DNA of 55,519 nucleotides from Sedimenticola thiotaurini. GTDB taxonomy: Bacteria; Pseudomonadota; Gammaproteobacteria; Chromatiales; Chromatiaceae. Location of the stretch: positions 1 to 55,519 of the forward strand of contig VMRY01000018.1 in assembly GCA_007713595.1 (NCBI GenBank), written 5' to 3'. Below the pieces are notes generated by a model, which ran no database searches, was not told the DNA's origin, and worked only from the letters and a program-made list of their open reading frames with translations. Positions 50,749-55,519 of the stretch are shown here, in pieces. The position numbers were made by a program, and so were the translations under genes. Position 1 is the stretch's first letter. Every line of letters begins with the position of its first letter.

Positions 50749-52092
50749 ATGCCCGAACAAATTCTGATAAAAAATGCCTCCATGGTAAACGATGGCCGGA
50801 TACTGGAAGGCGACCTCCTGATCAGGCGTGGCCGGATTGAACAGATCGCAGCTGAGATAACTGTACCCGATACAGCCCGGGTGCTGGATGCCGAAGGTCG
50901 TACACTGATCCCCGGCATGATTGATGATCAGGTGCATTTTCGTGAGCCAGGTGCCACTCACAAGGGCGATATGCAGAGTGAATCCCGGGCCGCTGTGGCT
51001 GGTGGTATCACCAGCATTATGGATATGCCAAATACCAATCCCCAGACGACGACCCGGGCGGCGCTGGAGGATAAATACTTAATTGCAGAGGATCGCTCTT
51101 CTGCAAACTATGCCTTCTATATGGGTGCAACTAACGACAATATTGAAGAGATTGCTGCCCTCAATCCCAAACAGGCCTGCGGTATCAAGGTTTTTATGGG
51201 TGCCTCAACAGGCAATATGTTGGTCAATAGTGAAAAGGCGCTTGAGGCGATCTTCAAAGATGCCCCGATTCTGGTAGCGACCCACTGTGAGGATACACCG
51301 ACAATTCAGCACTTGGAGGAGGTGTATCGGGAGAAGTATGGCGAGGATGTGCCGATGGCCTGCCATCCCGAGATTCGCAGTGCCGAGGCTTGTTATCTTT
51401 CCTCTTCCATGGCGGTAGGGCTGGCCAAGCGACATGGTACCCGACTGCATGTGCTGCACCTGACAACGGCGCGCGAGATGGAGCTGTTTGAAGCGGGGCC
51501 GCTGGATAATAAGATGATCACTGCCGAGGCTTGCGTTCACCATCTCTATTTTGATGATCGCGATTATGCGAATAAGGGAAGCTTCATCAAGTGCAATCCG
51601 GCGATAAAGAGTAAGGCTGACCGGGATGGGATTCGTAAGGCACTGGTAGAAAACCGGATTGATGTGGTTGCCACGGATCATGCGCCACATACCCTGGATG
51701 AGAAACTCAACAGTTATTTCAACGCGCCTGCTGGATTACCCCTGGTGCAGTGGGCCCTGCCCATGATGTTTGAGCTCTATCATGACCACCTGATTAGCCT
51801 GGAGCAGTTGGTTGAGAAGACCAGTCATGGCCCTGCGCGTCTATTCAACATCGCTGAGCGAGGTTATCTGCGGGAGGGATATTGGGCCGATCTGGCATTG
51901 GTTGATCTGAAGAGCCCCTACCGGGTAGAGCGAGGGGACGTGCTGTATAAATGCGGCTGGTCGCCGTTGGAGGGTGAGCGTCTGCGCTCCAGTATTGTTG
52001 CAACCTTTGTTAATGGCCAGATGGCCTTTCGTGAAGGGCGTGGGGTTAATCACTCGGTCACTGGTCAGCGGATGGAATTTGATCGCCCGTAG
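50749..52092 (+). CDS. Dihydroorotase (class I type)
   Basis: A 447-residue zinc amidohydrolase of pyrimidine synthesis. The first metal motif is DDQVHFREPGATHKGD, in which the first His of the usual DxHxHxR is Gln, as in a recognisable subgroup of dihydroorotases. Other sites are GIKVFMGASTG (carboxylated Lys), ATHCEDTP, LHVLHLTTA and VVATDHAPHT (catalytic Asp). The length and the LFNIAERGYLREGYWADLALVDL tail are typical of this subgroup. No other pyr genes are adjacent. Allantoinase is less likely. Confidence 0.88.
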   Translation: MPEQILIKNASMVNDGRILEGDLLIRRGRIEQIAAEITVPDTARVLDAEGRTLIPGMIDDQVHFREPGATHKGDMQSESRAAVAGGITSIMDMPNTNPQTTTRAALEDKYLIAEDRSSANYAFYMGATNDNIEEIAALNPKQACGIKVFMGASTGNMLVNSEKALEAIFKDAPILVATHCEDTPTIQHLEEVYREKYGEDVPMACHPEIRSAEACYLSSSMAVGLAKRHGTRLHVLHLTTAREMELFEAGPLDNKMITAEACVHHLYFDDRDYANKGSFIKCNPAIKSKADRDGIRKALVENRIDVVATDHAPHTLDEKLNSYFNAPAGLPLVQWALPMMFELYHDHLISLEQLVEKTSHGPARLFNIAERGYLREGYWADLALVDLKSPYRVERGDVLYKCGWSPLEGERLRSSIVATFVNGQMAFREGRGVNHSVTGQRMEFDRP

Positions 52093-52142
52093 TGCCTGAT
52101 TTATCTGTTGTTGGGCTTGTCGAATGTTGAGGGCTGGTCGCA

Positions 52143-52994
52143 TCAGGCCAGTCCAACGGCTCCCTTGTCTACCCCTTCATAGGCTTCAACCCTGAACGTA
52201 TCTGCCGGGTTCTCCTGTTTTAATGTATCAGCAATGTGTTGCGCCAGATTCTCAACCGTCGAGTCGGTGTCGATCAGGTAGCAGCGATCACTGGGTATTT
52301 CCAGTTTGAACAGTCCCTGTTTGGCCGTGTAGCCAAATCTGAAATACGCTTTCCCAAGCTCCTGGAATGTCTCCTGCTGGTCGCTGAGCGTGCCGATATA
52401 AATGTCTGCCCAGCGCTTCGCCCAGTCCGTTTCCAGGTTTGGGTCCCGGGTACCATTTCGATAAATTACAATACGTGAGCGGTGTCCATGGGCAATCCGC
52501 TGACAGTTTCCTGCGTGGTGTTTGAGTCCATGGCTGTAGCGATACCAGGCACCTGTGATCTGCTCTGGATAGAGCCGGATGCGCAGTGCCTGGACATTGT
52601 CCGGGAGTAGTGCGAGTAACTTCTCACTGATGGCACTGATCAGGGCCGCTTCGTTGATTCTGTCTGCATTAATCAAACAGATCGCACTGTAGGGGCCGCT
52701 GTGTCGGATGATGTCACCTGAATCCAGCTGAAACTGAATATCACAACGGTGCTCCAGCTGTTGGATCTGGCAGTGCGGGTGTTGTGCGGGAACCAGCAGG
52801 CAGTGATCAAACTCGCTGTCAATGATCTGTTTGACCTGCTTTTTAACATCACCAAAATCGAGCACCATGCCCTGGTGATCCAGCGAACCATCAAGCTCAA
52901 TGTCAACTTGCCAACTCTCTCCCAGAAGGCCTGCAATTGGGTCGAGGTAGGAGAAGTCAATTACCGTCAATCGATTAACAAAGAGTGTGGTCAT
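52143..52994 (-). CDS. Two-domain 6-pyruvoyl-tetrahydropterin synthase-like (QueD-type) protein
   Basis: A 283-residue protein made of two PTPS/QueD-fold halves (about 1-125 and 145-283). The N-terminal half has VDIELDGSLDHQGMVLDFGDVKKQVKQII. The C-terminal half has LKHHAGNCQRIAHGHRSRI, which carries the zinc-type histidines (HH and HGHR). The first half starts FSYLDPIAGLLGESWQV where a single-domain enzyme has its first zinc His, so it looks degenerate. Family members make 6-carboxytetrahydropterin for queuosine or other pterins. The exact product is uncertain. Confidence 0.8.
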   Translation of the reverse strand: MTTLFVNRLTVIDFSYLDPIAGLLGESWQVDIELDGSLDHQGMVLDFGDVKKQVKQIIDSEFDHCLLVPAQHPHCQIQQLEHRCDIQFQLDSGDIIRHSGPYSAICLINADRINEAALISAISEKLLALLPDNVQALRIRLYPEQITGAWYRYSHGLKHHAGNCQRIAHGHRSRIVIYRNGTRDPNLETDWAKRWADIYIGTLSDQQETFQELGKAYFRFGYTAKQGLFKLEIPSDRCYLIDTDSTVENLAQHIADTLKQENPADTFRVEAYEGVDKGAVGLA

Positions 52995-53029
52995 GTTGCG
53001 TGTGAAATCAGTCGCTCAAAGACCGGCAT

Positions 53030-53066
53030 CTTTACAGGGTTGCGCGGTCAACGCAACCCTGTAAAG
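53030..53066. repeat. 15-bp perfect inverted repeat downstream of the chemoreceptor gene
   Basis: CTTTACAGGGTTGCG (53030-53044) and its exact complement (53052-53066) flank a 7-nt loop, 21 bp past the chemoreceptor stop codon. There is no T-run on either strand. It probably ends the minus-strand transcript or protects its 3' end. Confidence 0.5.
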
Positions 53067-53087
53067 AGCGTTGGATCAGGCGGCTGT

Positions 53088-55220
53088 TTATACAGCCTTT
53101 TTATGTGCTTCCGGCATGGCCATATCTGCACTCTCGATTGCCGCCGCTGTTTTTTGCTGCTTCTGGTGATGGGCTTCCGTCAGACCTCTGGGCTTGTCGT
53201 CAGCAGAGAGCTTGAATTGTCGTATCACTTGCTGCAGTTCGGCGGCCAGCTGTCCCAGATGTTTGGTTGTCGTCATTGAGCTCTGTGACAGGGCGGCGGC
53301 ATCTTTGCTCTCCTGACTGATAGAGACAATCGACCGGTTGATCTCTTCGGATACTTCGCTCTGCTGCTCAGAAGCGAGGGCGATCTGCTGATTCATGGCG
53401 CTGATGGTGTCTATGGCCCGGTTGATCGCCTCCAGCGATGTGCGGGCACTGTTCGCCTGCTGAACATTTTTGTCTGCGGTTTCACAGCCACTCTCAATCG
53501 CTTTAACCGCCTGATTAGTGTTGGTCTGCAGATTGCGTATCATCTGTTCGATCTCACCTGCCGACTCCTGGGTGCGGGTAGCCAGATTACGGACTTCATC
53601 TGCCACGACAGCGAATCCGCGTCCCTGTTCTCCTGCCCGGGCTGCTTCAATGGCGGCATTCAGTGCTAATAGATTGGTCTGCTCGGCAATGCCCTTGATG
53701 ACATCCAGTACACTGCCGATACCCTCACTGTTCTTCTCTACCTGACCAATGATCTCAGCAGCGGCACTGATTTCAGAATGCAGGGCTTGAATCGAATGCG
53801 CAGTATCCTCAACTGTTTTATGGCCGGCAGCGGCTTCTTTGCTGGCTGAACGGCTCGCCTCTGAGGCATTGGCGGCATTATTGGCTACTTCAGTAATCGT
53901 CGCCGACATCTGGTGAATGGCCGTTGCAACCTGCTGTGTCTCGTGCTCCTGGGTCAGCACTTTTTGCGTGATGCTGCTGGTGCTGGAGGTGGTATCTGCA
54001 ACCGCTTTAATAACCTCGTCTGTGGCCTTGGCGGTATGTTGTACCAATGCCTGTATCTTATCGATGAAGGTGTTGAAAGCCTGGGCCAAGTGACCGATCT
54101 CATCATTGGTATGACTTCCCAGGCGCCGTGTCAGATCACCTTCGCCGTGGGCTATGTCATCCAGCGCATCAACGACTTCACCAAGAGGTTTGCAGATGGC
54201 GCGGCCAATCAGCCACGCCATGAAAAGACCAATCAATAGACCACTGACCAACAGAATGGATACCATGCGAGTGGTCTGTGTGGTTTCGCTGATAAGTGTC
54301 GTATTGGTCTGAGTGATTGCCTTGGCTTGCAGCTCTTCCAGAGTAGTGAGTTTATTGTCTATCTGTTGGAACAGAGGGGTAGCTTCGCTTCTTACCAGCC
54401 AGGCATCTGTCTGCCATTGAGCGCCGCCGTGAATTGCCATCATCTTGGCTATATTGGCCTTATAGGTGGTTAACTGGCTTTTGAATTGAGACAGGGCATC
54501 AGCCTGATCCAGGGTGAGTTCATCTTCAAATACCTCTAGTTTTTCCACCAGCTGCTCAGTGCGCTCCATGTAGAGTTTCAGGTCATTGGTTACAGCTTCG
54601 GAGCGGAAGGCCAGGTAACCACGGATACTGTTCATGACGTTGCTCCAGGCGTACCGGAGATCCGAGAACAGCACCAGCATTTCACGGCGCTCCTCGCTGA
54701 CATCCTCTTCGGTTTCTGAAGTGATCATCTGGGATGTTAACTGCACCATGACCCGGCTCATGGGGTTCAGGTCCGCGTTGGCATAGGCGATGCCTGGAAA
54801 ATTTTTCTCGTAGCTGGTTGTGGTATCCAAAAGCCGGTCACCAAGGGTACGAAATTTGTCCAGATCAGTTGCCAGGCCTTCGACCAGGTCAGCCGACTGT
54901 TTGTCCGATGAGACGGCCTTGTGTGATTTTAACTGGCTTACCAGCGCCTCTGACTCTTTCAATCCTTCCAAAAAGCCATCCCGATGAGCCTCCTCTTTGG
55001 TTGAGAGGAAGAAACCCAGGGCGCTGGCGGTCTGGTGGACAATGGCGGAGAGCTCTTTTGATAGCAGGGCGGTTGGCTGGCGAACCTGCACCATCTCCAC
55101 CACCGAATGCTCGACATTCGCCAGGCTTTTCAGGGTCAGGATGGAGATGGCTGCCATGATGATCAGCACAACAGCAAAACCTAGCCAGATTTTATGGCCA
55201 ATCTTCAGGGAACCGAACAT
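53088..55220 (-). CDS. Methyl-accepting chemotaxis protein
   Basis: A 710-residue transmembrane chemoreceptor. TM1 is at about 10-31; a long helical periplasmic sensor (~32-312) of four-helix type is not matched to a ligand. TM2 lies at about 317-340, followed by HAMP (~340-393, [29 protein letters not shown]). The signalling domain (~400-665) has the hairpin tip [35 protein letters not shown]. The tail is charged and lacks a CheR-binding NWETF pentapeptide. A near-perfect FliA promoter lies upstream, so it is expressed with late flagellar genes. The IS copy begins 160 bp upstream and leaves that promoter intact. Confidence 0.95.
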   Translation of the reverse strand: MFGSLKIGHKIWLGFAVVLIIMAAISILTLKSLANVEHSVVEMVQVRQPTALLSKELSAIVHQTASALGFFLSTKEEAHRDGFLEGLKESEALVSQLKSHKAVSSDKQSADLVEGLATDLDKFRTLGDRLLDTTTSYEKNFPGIAYANADLNPMSRVMVQLTSQMITSETEEDVSEERREMLVLFSDLRYAWSNVMNSIRGYLAFRSEAVTNDLKLYMERTEQLVEKLEVFEDELTLDQADALSQFKSQLTTYKANIAKMMAIHGGAQWQTDAWLVRSEATPLFQQIDNKLTTLEELQAKAITQTNTTLISETTQTTRMVSILLVSGLLIGLFMAWLIGRAICKPLGEVVDALDDIAHGEGDLTRRLGSHTNDEIGHLAQAFNTFIDKIQALVQHTAKATDEVIKAVADTTSSTSSITQKVLTQEHETQQVATAIHQMSATITEVANNAANASEASRSASKEAAAGHKTVEDTAHSIQALHSEISAAAEIIGQVEKNSEGIGSVLDVIKGIAEQTNLLALNAAIEAARAGEQGRGFAVVADEVRNLATRTQESAGEIEQMIRNLQTNTNQAVKAIESGCETADKNVQQANSARTSLEAINRAIDTISAMNQQIALASEQQSEVSEEINRSIVSISQESKDAAALSQSSMTTTKHLGQLAAELQQVIRQFKLSADDKPRGLTEAHHQKQQKTAAAIESADMAMPEAHKKAV

Positions 55221-55300
55221 GTAATAACCTCCATATTTGGATCTGCTGATCCTTTTTTGTCCAACTCATAATCGGTTGGATCTGTTTCTTATATGGTTGG

Positions 55301-55327
55301 TTAACGGCCTGAAATGAGGGATCTTTA
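55301..55327 (-). promoter_or_regulatory. Sigma-28 (FliA) promoter of the chemoreceptor gene
   Basis: On the minus strand, TAAAGATC (55327-55320), exactly 11 bp, then GCCGTTAA (55308-55301). The FliA consensus is TAAAGTTT-N11-GCCGATAA: the -35 core TAAAG is perfect and the -10 has one mismatch. The start would be near 55294. This places the receptor in the flagellar regulon. Confidence 0.75.
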
Positions 55328-55380
55328 GTTCCTCGTTATCTTTGTGGTTATTTTTGAATATCAGACGGGAGACACTGATT

Positions 55381-55519
55381 TGTGCTACCTGACACATAGG
55401 TTACAGCTAATACCGGAGACATAGGTTACACATAACGGTATTTGGGAGGAATCTCGAATGCCCTGGAAAGAGTGTAATCGTATGGAAGAACGCCTTAGAT
55501 TCGTTGCCCGCCTGCTTGA
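55381..55519. repeat. Right copy of the window-terminal inverted repeat (IS481-type end)
   Basis: The exact inverted copy of positions 1-140, with the same pair of 18-bp motifs. It begins TGTGCTACCTGACAC at 55381 and includes the transposase SD (TTTGGGAGGAATCT) and start codon. The element continues beyond the window. Confidence 0.85.
55458..55519 (+). CDS. IS481-family transposase, N-terminal fragment (runs off the window)
   Basis: The first 20 codons of the same transposase as at 1-63, starting MPWKECNRM, with GGGAGGA 8 bases ahead, pointing rightward off the end. Only the beginning of the helix-turn-helix is visible, so whether the copy is complete cannot be judged. Confidence 0.7.
   Translation, partial: MPWKECNRMEERLRFVARLL

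Overview
This 55.5 kb window is chromosomal DNA of a gammaproteobacterium. It has moderate GC by eye, typical gammaproteobacterial housekeeping blocks (rplU-rpmA-obgE-proB, murJ-ribF-ileS-lspA, rpsT with a UUG start, ampD and nadC in the same region, fur, bolA) and genes of a free-living motile, probably marine or sediment type: a TRAP transporter, a chemoreceptor with a flagellar-type promoter and a nitrogen-controlled ammonium channel. I read it as a possible relative of sulfur-oxidising Gammaproteobacteria, but this rests only on the style of gene families. No 16S gene or diagnostic pathway is present.

Layout. Both ends carry the same 139 bp, inverted: the terminal part and first ~20 codons of an IS481-type insertion sequence, transposases pointing outward. 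This suggests an assembly break in a multicopy IS. 0.2-7.5 kb: a SYLF-domain secreted protein, amtB with a classic NtrC enhancer and sigma-54 promoter, an XRE regulator with a palindromic operator, an orphan response regulator, and a P-type cation ATPase facing a beta-CASP metallo-beta-lactamase protein. 9.2-25.2 kb: ferredoxin-NADP reductase, a hydrolase, tRNA-Pro(CGG), ispB divergent from rplU-rpmA-obgE-proB, a large AsmA-like DUF748 protein, rpsT, murJ, ribF, ileS, lspA. 25.2-28.0 kb (minus): a tightly overlapping five-gene operon of two paralogous DUF1538 membrane proteins, a PII-like protein, a CBS-domain protein and ampD. 28.3-33.1 kb: DUF1631 protein, two FKBP-type isomerases, nadC, and an 80-residue mini flagellar-axial-like protein. 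33.1-36.7 kb (minus): Ycf46-like AAA ATPase, an EgtB-like protein that appears to have lost its iron ligands, and a radical SAM enzyme. 37.0-42.4 kb: TauE/SafE protein, an enhancer-binding-type ATPase without the GAFTGA loop, a Pat-type acyl-CoA synthetase/acetyltransferase, and a histone-deacetylase-family protein. 42.4-46.8 kb (minus): a TPAT-type TRAP transporter cluster with TatT lipoprotein and an embedded cupin. 46.9-49.3 kb: bolA, an unknown protein, an ankyrin lipoprotein, DUF1820, fur. 49.4-55.2 kb: hisI, gloB, dihydroorotase, a two-domain 6-pyruvoyl-tetrahydropterin-synthase-like protein, and a methyl-accepting chemotaxis protein.

The best candidates for undescribed biology are the DUF1538 x2 / PII-like / CBS / AmpD operon (a likely two-subunit membrane transporter with nucleotide-sensing partners) and the Ycf46 ATPase / degenerate EgtB-like / radical SAM operon. 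Of secondary interest are the GAFTGA-less enhancer-binding protein next to TauE/SafE, the cupin inside the TPAT-TRAP operon, and the mini flagellar-axial protein. No CRISPR array, prophage, rRNA or obvious defence system was seen. Start codons were chosen from Shine-Dalgarno spacing and family start positions; alternatives are stated.
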